Shown in pieces: positions 33,703-45,999 of a stretch of DNA of 64,000 bases; the stretch's first letter is position 1; every line of letters starts with the position of its first letter. Source of the stretch: Excoecaria cochinchinensis (taxonomy: Eukaryota > Streptophyta > Magnoliopsida > Malpighiales > Euphorbiaceae). The position numbers and the translations under genes were made by a program. The stretch covers positions 11,890,501-11,954,500 of the forward strand of contig CANTUQ010000043.1 in assembly GCA_947683425.1 (NCBI GenBank), read 5' to 3'. Below the pieces are notes generated by a model that searched no databases, was not told the origin of the DNA, and saw nothing but the letters and a program-made list of their open reading frames with translations.

Positions 33703-34413
33703 CTGCAAAAGAAAAGTTAGATAACGAAAATTTGAGGAAAAAAAGACGTTATTAAGCTCATTCTCGAGGTGAAACAAAATAGATAAACAAATGAAAATGG
33801 GCTTCACACACATCAAAAGCAGAAAAAAATATGCAACCGGCATAAAAAGAATTAAAGATTAATGAAAATGGGCAGCGCCCCGACAAGGGTGTGCCCCATT
33901 TTGGCGTAAGGAAAAAAAGATATTTTGAAAACGAATAAAAGTGGGCTTATCAGGCCCTAAGACATGCATTATACATGAAAATATTCAATTTTAGAATAAA
34001 AAGAAAATTTGGGCAGCACCCCGGCAAGGGTGTGCCCAACCTGCTGCATAAAAAGGCATCAAAACAGGCCTCAGGCCTCAACAATAACAATAATATATAT
34101 AAACGGGACGCACCCCGGCAAGAGTGTGCCCCCAACAACACAATATAATGGCCTCAGGCCTCAACAACACAAAATATGCGCCAGAAAGTTTATTTCTAAT
34201 GTGACAAGGATATAGAAAAGTCTTATTTCTATGTGATCATGCAAAGACTCAAATTAATTGCACTAAAAACTAAAAAAAAATGGGCAGCATTCTCCTTAGA
34301 CATTTAAAGCATCTAAATCATCCTAACCATTCTTAAGGCTAGAAGAAGAAGAAATAAAGAAAGAATAAAATAAAATAAAATAAATTAAAAGGTAAAGTAG
34401 TTATTTTACTTAC
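33703..34413 (-). other. Predicted 5'UTR intron of the sense extra ORF, element C
   Basis: The GTAAGT donor at 34413 and the cttttgcag acceptor ending at 33703 are conserved with A/B, although the intron body differs clearly. That supports real splicing in the family. Confidence 0.7.
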
Positions 34414-34611
34414 TTGTAGTCGCGAAAAGTGTAGAAAAACTGAAGAAATATGAATGTCCGAGCGTCCGTTGAGTGGAGAACGCGAAAAGATAAAGAAATT
34501 GCAAGAAAAAGGAGAAGAAATGCTTAAAAATGCAGAAAAAATGAAAAAAAAAACCCGTTTTTGAGAGGGGGAGTGAAAGTGACAGCGCCGCTGGTCCGTC
34601 TGTCACTCACC

Positions 34612-34824
34612 CTTATATAGAGTTTCGTGACCGACGGGCTGGGCGTCGCTAGGAGAGACCGACGGGCTGGCCGTCTGTCGTTCCCCATTCCCCAATTAAT
34701 GCTCATTTAATGCTCGTGATAAATGCAATGCTGACGTATGCATCTGCCAGGTGGATTTTTACCGACGGGCAGGCCGTCTCTTGTGAGAGGCGGGTAGGCC
34801 GTCGGTGGCGCTTCTCTATAAATT
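34612..34824. promoter_or_regulatory. Internal bidirectional promoter, element C
   Basis: TATATAAG is on the minus strand (34612-34619) and TATAAATT on + (34817-34824). CCGACGGGC motifs lie between them (about 34631, 34660, 34754). There is one copy of the array unit that is multiplied in A and B. Confidence 0.7.
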
Positions 34825-34893
34825 CCTCCAAAAATTTGCTTTTCTGTGTCTTTTCATTTTCCCAACATCTTGAGCTCCTCATTCTTCTCAAAA

Positions 34894-36196
34894 ATGTCTT
34901 CCCCTTTTCTCCAAAGAATGCACCGCATCTTAGATGACATACACACTTGGGAAAAAGGCGCCCTGTCTTCCCTTTCTGGGCTAAAATATCTTCGTCGGGT
35001 CAAAATTGATCAGAACCTTCTTCTGGCGGTGACCCACTTCTGGAACCCTCGGTTTTACGTCTTTCGGTTCACTTACCAGGAGTTGTGCCCCCTACCCGAG
35101 GAACCTGCTGCCATTCTTGGAGCCTGGTACCCCCCTAACGTTCTGCCCTGCATCCCCCGCTGCGGTCTACTCCAGACTCGGGATATAGCTATGGCTCTTG
35201 GCATACCCCCTTCTGAGGCCGCTCAACTAGTTTCTCCGGGCTCTTCCTTTACTTTGGGGCCTCTGATCGATGCTCTTGATCGGTTCACTGGTGTCCCTAC
35301 ATGCCGGGTAAGCATCATATTTCTGTTTTGCATGACGAACTTTCTCACTGTTGTTCCAAGGGGTATGACAGGCGATCCTCGCCTGTTTGGGATTCTGAGC
35401 GACTTTCATCAGGGATCATCACCCTTCCCACTCATTCTAGCTGAAACCATTCTGGGCTTGGACTCCGTGAGCTCTGGATCCACCACTACTTTCACCGGTA
35501 GCCCCTTATTGCTCCAGGTACGTCATTATTTTAAAGGTAGTGCGTCCCTTATGGATTTTCACACTAGCTTTTCTTAGCGGGAGGTGCGTCCTTTTGGATT
35601 TTCACACAACCCTTCGCCTTACTTTTGCCTGAAGTAAACCCTACTTACTCCAGCGGCTTTTTTTTTTTCAGGTCTGGCTGCAAGAGAAACTGAGGATGCT
35701 GTCTGAGCCACCTCCTCGAGTCATTCCACAGTACTCGCCGAGCCATTTCCTTCTGCGTCGACGACTGTGTGAGTGTGCCACTGCTGGTAAAGGCATTACC
35801 AGATTCGGCGGACTGTCAGATGACAACATCAGTTTCACGTCTGCCTGGCTCCCACTGTCTCATGTGGTCATTGATGGGCCATCGGGGTGTGTTCCCCTCT
35901 GTGGGCTCCGTCAAGCCACCTTCTGCATCATTTCTCGATGTGCACGTCAGCTCGGGATGACCCAGGATGTGGTGAGAGTTCCCTTATCTTTTCGGGGAGG
36001 AGCTTTTTCGGCTGCGTTCGCCTCTAGATATCATGAGCTGTGGAGCAAACAACCAGTGAAGACTGTTATTCCGAGGTTCGGCGATCACTCTGAGGCTTCA
36101 ACCAGCGAGTATAAGAGATGGGTCCTCAGCCCAGCATCTGATAATAGGACACGAGGGCTCAAGCATCTGGTCGGCGAGAGCAGTGGCAGGACTTAG
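34894..36196 (+). CDS. Antisense extra ORF (aORF), element C, intact two-exon gene
   Basis: Exon 1 is 34894-35517 (208 codons, MSSPFLQRMHR to SPLLLQ). A 154-bp intron has a GTACGT donor and a T-rich tract with CAG. Exon 2 is 35672-36196 (174 codons plus TAG, VWLQEKLRML to SSGRT). The predicted 382-aa protein has no premature stop, while the flanking sense ORF and pol of the same element carry many. Blocks HFWNPRFYVFRFTYQE and FTGSPLLLQ suggest the plant mobile domain / DUF7745-type group. No catalytic motif is visible to me. It is driven by the + strand TATA 70 bp upstream and runs tail to tail with integrase. Function is unknown. Confidence 0.8.
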
Positions 36197-36594
36197 CTTA
36201 GCTTACATATGTATTTCTTTTGGTGTTACATTTCTTTTTAATGCAGAACTAGAAAATGACGAAAATGAAAAGAATAATATTTGTTCTATTTCACGAAATT
36301 GTGTACATTTCCATGTAATTTCAGCATACATGATCAGTTTTGACATTAACTCGACCGTGTACGCCCTATTAATACACGAAACCAAATTTTAACAGCATCA
36401 ACTCCAGTTACCAATCGGCCCTCTCGGGTTTTCACGATTGGACATTTTCTCTCGTGCCTCTTATTTTTGCACAGGATGCCTTTTTTCGGTTTTCACCCTG
36501 TCGAGGCGCCCAATTTTAGCACGGCCGCCTTTTTTCGGTTTTCAACCTGCAGGGCATTTTATTCTCTTCTTTTTATTTTTGTCTTTAGCCATGG
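36197..36594. other. Tail-to-tail 3' region between aORF and pol, element C
   Basis: About 400 bp of converging 3' ends with the same TTTTTTCGGTTTTC repeats as in A/B. No gene is visible. Confidence 0.65.
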
Positions 36595-37951
36595 AACCTT
36601 TTGAGTCTGTTGACATTGATCGGTTCTTTGAATTCATTTCCATCGCTATCCGACAAGATTGCAGCTCCTTTGGACAACAGCTTTTTAAGGATATACGGCC
36701 CCTCCTAGGTTGGTCTGAATTTTCTCCTGATATCCGGTATACCTGGTCTCATCTGCTTGAACACTAAGTCCCCTTCCTTTAGCGGATGCTTTCTCACCTT
36801 CTTCCTAAATGTCCTGGCCAACCTCTTCTGGTAGATCTGATTGTGATAATAAGCCTTCAGCCTACTCTCATCCAGTAAGTTTAAGTGCTGTTCAGCCTCC
36901 GAAATTTGGGCTTCCATAATCACCCTCAATGATCGGAGCTCTATCTCAACTGGCAATACTGCCTCACTCCCGTATACTAGAGAATATGGCATGGCGCCCA
37001 TAGATGTCCTTACCGTTGTCCTGTATCCCCACAGTGCGAAGGGTAGCTTCTCTGCCCAGTCTTTGTAAGTTTTGACCATCTTGGATAGGATCCTCTTCAC
37101 ATTTTTGTTGGCGGCCTCTACTGCCCCGTTAGCTTGTGGTCAGTAGGGAGAGGATCTATGGTGCTTGATACCATATTTCTCAAGGAGCTTCCTGGTTTCC
37201 CCCATGAACTGCACCCCGTTGTCAGAAACTATGTGGTGAGGGAGGCCATATCTGCAAATCAGATTTCTTTCTATGAACCTGGCCATATCCCTTGCGTCAA
37301 TCTTTTTGAAGGATTCTGCCTCTACCTATTTGGTAAAATAGTCAATTGCGACTACGATGTATCTGTGCCCATTGGAGGCCGTAGGGTGAACCTCTCCAAT
37401 AATATCTATCCCCCAAGCAGCGAAAGGCCAAGGCGATGTCAGGTTGTGTAGCTCTAATACTGGTAGATGTCTCAAATTTGCGTACTGTTGGCATAACTGG
37501 CATTGCTTGACATACCTTGAGCAGTCATTGTCCATTGTAAGCCAATAGAAGCCTTGCCTCATGATCTTCTTTACCAAAGTTAAACCGTTCATGTGAGCCC
37601 CACAGATGCCTGCATGGGTCTCCTCCATTACGTTGCGGGCTTCTTTTTCATTTAAGCACCTAAGCTGAATCCTGTCTGCCTATCTTTTATACAATACTCC
37701 TTCCAAGGATATGAACTGAGTAGATAGCTTCCGGATCATTCTCTGGTCTTTCTCGGTAGCTTCCTCTGGAAACCTAGCGTTTTCCAAATAATTCATAATG
37801 TCAAAGTACCATGGTTTCCCATCCGCCACTTCTACTTCCATTACTGGCTTGACATCAAAGCTGGGCTTCTCAGAACTCAAAATCAGCACTGGTTTCATAG
37901 CTACTCCTTTAGGATTATCCCACATCGACACTAGGGTTGCCAACGCATCAG
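36595..37951 (-). pseudogene. Integrase region of pol, element C
   Basis: It starts with the linker after RNase H (DALATLVSMWDN) and continues with zinc finger ETHAGICGAH / CQLCQQY and the core WGIDIIG. Stops: TAG after LYKR (about 37680), TAG after DYFTK (about 37326), TGA in SPYRPQ (about 37141) and TAG after FRPT (36705-36707). The pol stop is TAA at 36595-36597. A short deletion lies near residues EAQISEAE. A one-base shift near 37950 separates it from the RNase H frame. Confidence 0.85.
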
Positions 37952-39347
37952 CTAGACGTTCTCATCTCTTGGCACGAAATGGAAAGTGCAGGTTTCAAAC
38001 TGTCCACACATCTCCTTCAGATATTCAACATAGGGTACCAGCCGCTCTTCCTTTATAGCCCACTCACCTCGGATCTGGTTAATCACCAAGGATGAGTCAC
38101 CAAAGACTTCTACATTTTTTGCCCCCAAAGCAGCTAAAGCTTCTAACCCGAAAGTGCATGCTTCATATTCGGCTTCATTGTTGGTTGCTTTGTACCTCAG
38201 TTTCTTGGCTAGAGGGAGTTTCTCATTATCTGGGGTTGTCAAAATAATTCCAACTCCGGCCCCCTTGTTATTCACTGCCCCGTCGAAGTGTAACTGCCAT
38301 CCTTGGACAGAAATCGCGACTATGCTCTCATCAGGAAAGGTGAACTCGGGAGTGTCTTCTTGAATAGGATGCTCAGTAAGAAATTCAGCTACGGCTTGCC
38401 CTTTAATAGTTTTACGAGTGATGTATTCAACATCAAACTCCTCTAGCAAAAGCAGCCACCTCCCCATCTTACCAAGCAAAGACGGCACTTCTTGCAAATA
38501 TCTCAACGGATTCTGCTTGGCCACTGCCTGAACTTTGTACGAATGGAAATAATGCCTCAGCTTCTTTGTTGCCCAAATCACTGCGAGGCAGATCTTCTCT
38601 ACCTCAGCATATTTTATCTCATAAGCCAGGAACTTCTTACTGAGGTAATAAACTGCGAATTCCACCCCAAATTCATCCTCCTGAGCCATCATGGCACCCA
38701 CAGAACTGCCTTCCACTGCCAGATACAGGATAAGCGGTTTGACTGGTTGCGGCTTCCTTAACACTGGCGGATTCAACAGATATTCCCTGATGATGTCAAA
38801 GGCTTTCTGGCAGTCTTCATTCCAGACCACAGGCTGATTCTTTCTAAGTAGCTTAAAAACTGGCTCGCATATCGAAGTGAGCTTGGCAATGAATCGGCTG
38901 ACATACTGCAGCTTGCCCAGGAAGCTCCGTACATCCTTCTCCTTTTGCGGCACGGGCATGTCCCTAATGGTCTTTACCTTGTCTGGGTCAATTTCTATTC
39001 CCCTCTGGCTGACGACATGTCCCAACAGTTTTCCTGAGGTTACTCCGAAGATACACTTCTTGGGGTTAAGTCGCAGATTGTACTTATCAATCCTGGTGAA
39101 GAACTTCTCTAGAGCTTCAAAGTGGCCCTCTCGGGTGGCTGACTTAACCATCATGTCATCGATATACACCTCTACCTCCTTGTGGATCAGGTCGCTTAGA
39201 ATCTTGGTCGCCATCCTCTGGTATGTGGCCCCTGCATTTTTCAGGCCAAAAGGCATGACTCGATAGGTGTAGGTCCCCCACTCTATGATGAAAGCGGTCT
39301 TAACCCGGTCAGCTATCTTGTTTAGGATGTTGTTAGCCCACATAACC
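37952..39347 (-). pseudogene. Reverse transcriptase, RNase H and archaeal-type RNase H, element C
   Basis: A long open frame contains RT blocks (MPFGLKNAGATYQRM, YIDDMM), the resident RNase H (LILYLAVEGSSVGAMMAQED, IKYAEVEKICLAVIW) and then a second RNase H (QLHFDGAVNNKGAGVGIIL, NNEAEYEACTFGLEAL, VFGDSSLVINQ) with the Asp-Glu-Asp set. A second, archaeal-type RNase H is a known feature of the Tat clade. The upstream part of RT is in another frame because of a small indel at about 39340. This is the segment that A and B have deleted. Confidence 0.9.
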
Positions 39348-40321
39348 ATCCCCAAAGTTGTACATCCCGCAGTTGGCAGCACTGTCTATCAGCACATCAA
39401 TGTGGGGTAGTGGAAAATCATCTTTAGGGCAAGCCTTGTTCAGATCTCGATAATCCACACATACCCTGACCTTCCCATTTTTCTTCGCTACAGGGACTAC
39501 ATTGGCCAACTATGTAGGATACTACACTTCAACAAGGAATTTGGCCTCGATCTGCTGTCGAATCTCCTCCTTGACCTTATCTGCCCATTCTGGCCTGAGC
39601 CTTCTCAACTTCTGTTTTACGGGCTTATAATCTGGATAAGTCGAGATGGCATGTTCTGCTATGTCTCGATCGATCCCTGGCATGTCTTCATAGGTCCAGG
39701 CAAAGACTTTTTCATGTTTTCTTATTATTCTCTCAAATTTTTCTCTCTCATCAGGAGTTATATTTGATGCTATTAGAATTTCTTTCGGATTTTCTGAGGT
39801 TCCGAGATTAAACGGCGTTGTATCAGTGGAATCAATATCAAAAATTGATGGAATATGATCATGTTCATGCATGTTGAAATCATTAGAAACATCACACAAG
39901 TAAGAGAAATCATTTGCCTTATTAATAATATTATAATTGTCATTTACATCATAAAAAAGTTTTGAAATAAAAAGACAATCTAAGCTAGAGTCTTCTTCTG
40001 CCTCCCTAGAGGTTGATGCTGTCGCAACTTGCTCATCGGCTTCTTGGTTCAGCAGAGGCCCTTCCGGCGTGCCTGAGGAAATTTTTAAATCCCCAATCTT
40101 CAGTTCTGTTTCTGCCATCTTCTCTTTCCCTTTCAGCCTGGCAAACAACATCTTCTCGGTGACAACCTCTTCGGGCTCACATCTGTCCCAAGCAATGCAC
40201 TGAGTCATGACCTCTTCATCCCAGAAGTTCTCAGCGGTTTTGATAACCCCGACATCCCAATCAAATACATCGTTGAAGATTTCAAATCCGGGGACAATCC
40301 TCCCATTCACCCATTGAGGCT
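39348..40321 (-). pseudogene. Protease C-terminal part and RT N-terminal part, element C (left of D)
   Basis: It continues the frame broken by D: VNGRIVPGFEIFND, then LLNQEADEQ (Gln where A/B have TAG), the HEHDHIPSIF linker and the RT start up to QQIEAKFLVEV. Two TAG codons follow closely (about 39519-39524 and 39510), replacing the Gln and Trp of QYPTW. The RT finger block VRVCVDYRDLNKACP is intact here. Confidence 0.82.
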
Positions 40322-42266
40322 TGACGGGTCCTCGGCAAGTGTACCGAATCGACAAGTAATAAAGTGGGGTATAGTTAGGACCCCGAGTTATCGTACCCAA
40401 GGGAAAAAGGATTGTTCAGTTAAATATCTATGGTTGAGTGAATTTGAGATGTCCCCGGTGTGATTGGTGGAGAAGATTAAACTAAACCAGAAAATAAATT
40501 AACAATTGAAAATAAAATTGTTCATCAAGAAATTATTCAAAGATGAAATTAAATACTTGGGAAATTCTATCCTCATATATGTAACTGAAAATTGGTAAAA
40601 TAATATAACATGAAATTCTGGATAACCTATCTAAACCCAAGCCTACCTTTCGGATTCAGCTATTCTAATTAATGAACCTACCTTTCGGATTCAGCACATA
40701 TATTAGCATTATCACATGTTTGTAAGTTCTAAGTCAGATAATCCTACCAGTTCGGATTCAGTTATCAAACTCATTTATCTTCCACCATTCTGAACCTATT
40801 AAAATAAACATTCACAGATTTAAATACCAATTCGGATTCATCAAACCAATGAAAGTTGATTAAAATAGAACAGAGCATATGTATGTATTTATGAACTGAT
40901 TACAATCAAAGTTTATCCTGGTAGATCTCCCCTTAACTTGCATTCAATTCAGCAACAACAGATAATTTCAGAGAAGATAAAACTGAACTATATGTATAAT
41001 ATGACCAATTCCTAGATCTAAGACAACCTACCATCCCGGATTTAGTTATCTAAAACCTATTTATTCCTCACAATTCTTAATCTAATAACATTAACACCCA
41101 CAAACCAACCTACCATATCCATGGATTAAGCTGGAAAGATAAATATCAATATTAAAAGAACAGAGCATTTGCACAAACAATAATTTTCGGATTTAGCTCC
41201 AATCATCATTATAATTGCAAAACAATATATAACAAGAAGAATAAAAGAAAACATGAAAATATTTATTAAATCCAAATTTCCAGAATAAACATATGATTCA
41301 AGAACTCCCAAGTATGAACAACTACCTTAACATCAAGAATATAAATATAAAATATGAAAAATTAAGTTTAGAATACACCCTTGATGAAAAGAGAAAATGG
41401 ATCTTGAAGTTCTTGTTCATCCACCGTTGAATTTCCTTAAATCCCAAAATACAAAATTAAAATAAAAATAATCTAAATTAAATTGGAATAAAAGTGCAAT
41501 TTGAAATGAAATCTAAGCTAAAACAAAGTTTTAAAAGAAGAATTAAAACATGGAAATTAAATAAAATATTGCTGGAATTTAATGGAAAATAAATCTAAGT
41601 CTCCCCTAAGGAGAAGAGAGAAAAATACAATTAAAACTAAACCTAAAAAAAAACTACCAGCTCTCTTGTGGAATGCGGCGTTCTTTTCTTTTAATACTGG
41701 ATAAAAGCACAGCTGTGCTTTGAGAAGCACAGCTGTGTTTTAGGCTAGGGCGTCGTGGTTCACAGCGTGGCACAGCTGTGCTTTACACGAAAGCACGGCT
41801 GTGCTTCTGGGCGTTAGTCGTGCGTCGTCGCTCCTCATCCGCGCGCGCCTCATGCGTTACACGGCTGTGCTCTGCGAGGAAGCACGGCTGTGCTTCTGGG
41901 GGAGAGAGCCGATATTTGCATCGTCAAGCTCCGTGCGCGCGCCTTCATTTGCGTGACACAGCTGTGCCTTGCACCTGCATAGCTGTGCAATCCGAAAGCA
42001 CAGCTGTGCAATTCGAAAGCACGGCTGTGCAATAGGCAAATCTGCCTCTTTTTGCCTTAATTCTTCTAAATTCACCCCACAACCTCCAATTTAGCTCCGA
42101 TTAATAATATAACACCTGAAAACATTCCAAACTTATTAAAAATTATAAAAATACTATAAATTAATAAAAATACAAAAACTCATTAATTATTATTAAAATT
42201 AAATAAATAAAACATATAATTAGGCCAATAATTAATCTAAAATATTAATATAATTGCAACTTATCA
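40322..42266 (-). repeat. 3' LTR of element D
   Basis: The LTR begins TGACGGGTCCTCGGCAAG and ends AACTTATCA on +. It contains repeated TTCGGATT(C/T)AGC-type motifs in the left half and the CACAGCTGTG palindrome cluster on the right. Confidence 0.93.
41689..42036 (-). promoter_or_regulatory. Element D LTR promoter: TATA-like box and about ten CACAGCTGTG palindromes
   Basis: About ten copies of CAC(A/G)GCTGTG lie at 41705-42036. The first is the perfect 16-bp palindrome AAGCACAGCTGTGCTT (41705-41720). On the minus strand they are upstream of TATTAAAAG (41697-41689), so they sit in U3. The 5' LTR has the same block at about 50652-50983. Confidence 0.75.
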
Positions 42267-42283
42267 ACTACCCCAAACTCAAA
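42267..42283 (-). promoter_or_regulatory. Polypurine tract of element D
   Basis: The minus strand reads TTTGAGTTTGGGGTAGT directly before the LTR terminus TGATAAG. This is a typical plus-strand primer for this group. Confidence 0.75.
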
Positions 42284-44468
42284 CCTTTACTCGTCCTCGA
42301 GTAAACTGAATGAACCACATTCTCAATCATTTCAATCTCAACAACAGAAAATAAGGAGTCATTCTCAATTAAGGAACAAGAAAATAGGTTTGCAAATACC
42401 AATACTCACTAAATAACAAATAAACACAAGAACATACTAAACAATTTCTGTGTGTGTGTGCAACAGGCCAAAACAGAATTTTTATCATTTAAAAACAAAA
42501 CTTCTAGATACAATGTTGGGAAAATGAATCAACTCGAATGCATGAATGCACTCATGGCTTTTCACTCAAAGCTCAAGAAACACCATATGCCTCTTCTTAC
42601 GTACCAAACCTTACTAAAAGGTCATCTCCACTGAATAGAATAAGACAAAACAAAGAATCAAGAGATCTTACATTTTGGTTGTAACGTTAGGCTTAGGTAA
42701 ATTAGCTAACAAAGAAAGATCAAGTCACTAGAGAAAAATAGCCACTACCTAAACAAAACACAATCACCCAACTGTACTAATAAATATTCCCAACTCAATT
42801 GCATATAATCAAAATAAAATTGGCCTAAAAGACACCTTAGCATCATCAAACTCAACTCACAATAACAAATGCCACATAATATGCAACCCCAATTTTCACA
42901 AGGCACTAGTTCAAGTCTCACTAAATTTTGTACCCCAAACTCACATTTTGCCCAATTAACTAGGAAAAACTTACAATGCTTCTTCTTTTTCAAATTTTTT
43001 TTTTATTTTTTTTTTATTTTTTTAATTTTTTTTTTTTATTATTATTATTTTTTTTTTATTAGAAGCATAAAAACCAACTAGCCATTAACAATAAATAAAG
43101 TACTTAATTCGTCTATAAATCCCAACAAGAACTAAACTTGAGCTCTAATTTTTAAAAGACCAATAAACCACTTAAATCACATGCCTCTTTATCATCCCCA
43201 AACTCATTTCTTTAAATGGGCTCAACTCTCCATTACACACACCAATCAATTCTCAAATAGAAATTTACACCAAGAATTGACAAAATCTAAACTCCTTTTT
43301 ACCCAAAATACAAACCCAACCTTACTAGAGTGGCCACTCTTCTAAGGGGAGGCAAAAATCATTTAAGGCTAAAGGTAGTTTTAATATGTGTAACAATAAA
43401 GCAAGGACGCATTTAGCATACTAAATTGATAGGCTCAACGGGCTAACAAGAGATAATGAAATTAAGGTAGGAAAAGTCATTTAAAGTAGCTATACAAGAA
43501 AGGTTGCCTAAATCATTTTCAAAGTTGTGTCTCATCTAAGGTCGCTTCGATGGGTAATCAGAAAGGTTCTAGTGCTCTTAGTGAGTTTTCATCTAATCCC
43601 CTAATTGCAACTAGATTTTACTCAATTTTTTTTTTTTTTTTTTTTAAAACAGGCCCAAAGTGCTCAAAATTTAGAAATTGCAAAGTATAATCAAGGTTTA
43701 CATGCAGTCTAACAAACAAAGATATAAACATAACTATTTCTCACTCAACTTAATATTGAATGAAACACAAATTTCTAAACCTGAGATCAAAATCATTCAC
43801 AATTGAGAACTATTAGAACGAAATAAAAATTTAAATCGAAGGAAAATCAAAACGAAACAACCATAAAAATATTTAGACACAAACTTGGCACAAACACGCC
43901 ACAAACAAAGCAAACTAACTAACAACTACTCAAATGCAACAAACTAAAAAGACAATAAAACAAAACAAATCTGGTTTTGGTTTGAAAAATTGAAATGGTA
44001 CTCCACCCCAAACTCAAAATGTCGCACTGTCCTCAGTGCAAGAAAGTGAAGCACACAGATATTTTTTAAAAAAAATTTCCCCTATGTTGTGCTAAAACTC
44101 ATTGCAATTTAAAATCAATTGCAAGTATCTCAAAAATGGCAAACATAAAATAATTACTGTGCAAAATTAACAACCATACAAAATTTCTGCATGCCACCTG
44201 TGCAAAATGAAGAAAATTCAAAACCTGTGCAAGAATCCAATAATCACTGTGCAAAATGAAATACTCTGAAATCTGTGAAATTCATAGCCAACACAAATAA
44301 TATCTATCCTATCACACGGCATTGGCTCAGCCACACAATTCAAGAATATAATAAAGTAAATAAAATCATACATTGCCTGACTTCATCAATTTCATTAACT
44401 AAAATAAATAAATAAATATATACAGAATCTGTTGTGTACGAATCACTTCCTGAAATATATACAATAGT
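42284..44468. other. AT-rich non-coding internal region of element D (3' part)
   Basis: About 2.2 kb with no credible gene on either strand. It contains long T/A tracts at 42990-43060 and 43628-43646. It may be the 3'UTR of the internal gene or spacer. Confidence 0.6.
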
Positions 44469-45994
44469 TTACTGTGGTGGTCGTCTCAGATGTGGAGGAA
44501 ACACAGTGGAAACAGGAGTGAAAAATCCACGAATCTCAACGCTCAACCTGTCCAACTGTGTCATAATCCTGTGCTGGAAGGATCCCAAAAATGCATCTCT
44601 CTGCTCAGCTCCCAGGACCATATCTCGGCGCACCTGCTCCAGCTGAGTCTCAATAGAAGCCAGTCGCTCCCAAGCTCGCTGTACCGATAAGTCCATGCCA
44701 GAGATCATCTGGTCACTCTGAGCGGTAGCTGCCCTGACCTCCGCCAACTCTCTGCTCAATGTATCCAGTCTCTCCCACACCCTCTCCTGGAAGACTGCCT
44801 GCTCCCTCCTCGACTCACTGAATGACTCCTGAAGCGTGCCAATCGCAGTCTCAAACCTCATCATCATAGCAGTCATGGACCGCATCTCCGAGATCAATGT
44901 CTGGACCTGCGAGGCATCTAACGATGGAGCTGAGGGTGGAGGTGCTGTGGAAGATGACGGCTCGTCATGTGCCTGAGCATATCGACTCATGTCTGGAGGG
45001 GAGAACGGTACATCAATCCTCTGTCTCACCCTCCTACTGTATGTACGGAATACCGGTCCCTGTGGCGGTGGTGGTGGTGGAGCATCATCATGATCAACTG
45101 GCGCTGGGCGTCATCAGAATCACCCTCTCCAGCATCACCCAAGTCCTGAGCCTCCTCCTCCGCTCTCCTAACTCTATAGCCACACTCAGAAGAGGGATCC
45201 TCTACAGCTATCCTACATCTAAGCACTACCTCCTCATCAATAAAATAAGACGACGTCAAGTGTCCGCCCATGTCGGCAGTAGGTAGATGCAGGGCCCTCA
45301 TAATAACGGTGATCAACCCACCGATCCCAATCCTCTTTCCTGAGGTGGCTGCAGCTCTCTTCAGCTGCTTACACAACCAGGGTACTGCATTCACTCGTAC
45401 CCCAGCCTCCATAGCATATACAAAAAATAGGTCAGATGTACTCACATTGCTAGGGCACTCTGGTCGCATAAACGCTGATGATGTCATAACTCTATGCAAG
45501 TACTGATATACCGGAGAGCGGAGTTTGGTAGACTTGGTGTTTCGCGCATTAAATTCCATGTTGGGTTTCCCAACAATAGCCCAGTGCGCAGTTGATTCAC
45601 CCACAACATGTACCTCCCCATCCACTGGCAATCTCAAGTATCTCGCCAGGTCAGAAATCGATAGAAAATAAGGGATATTGCGCACTCTAAACTGAATGGT
45701 ATTCCGATCATCCAGAGATAACCTAGGAGAGTACTGAAACGTACTAAGGAACTCCAATGTTATCTCAGGATAAGTCGGACCATTCAGAGAAAAGAACTCC
45801 TCCCATCCAATGTTCCTCAGCAGAGATAATACCCTCTCTTGAATGCCCAGGTCAATGAGTGTCTTCATACTCATGAACCTACTCGAAATAATAATCTTCG
45901 CAGCCAGCTTGTTGAACAGGGTGCGCTGCGCTGGAGTCAACCAATCAGGAGGCTGAATGGGCGCTGATGGTTGCTCCTCTCTGTTGCGAACCAT
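44469..45994 (-). pseudogene. Element D internal gene: plant-transposon-protein-like domain and coiled coil, one frameshift
   Basis: The first frame (45994-45026, 322 aa) starts MVRNREEQPSAP after a ctttttcag acceptor. It holds the globular domain with RFMSMKTLIDLGI, ITLEFLSTFQYS, PVYQYLHRVM and GGLITVIMRALHLP, matching block by block the sense ORF of A/B/C. It ends at a TGA at 45026-45028. The next frame (45029-44469) overlaps it and continues as a Ser/Pro linker and a long coiled coil ending PPHLRRPPQ. It has no ATG at its start, so I infer a single gene of about 508 codons with a one-base shift near 45028, or programmed frameshifting. It resembles ATHILA ORF-1. Confidence 0.75.
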
Positions 45995-45999
45995 GGTTC

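Noticed and set aside
41778..42075. Small frames with STAVQFESTAVQ-like repeats in the D LTR
   Set aside because: They are translations of the CACAGCTGTG palindrome cluster in U3 and appear identically in both LTRs.
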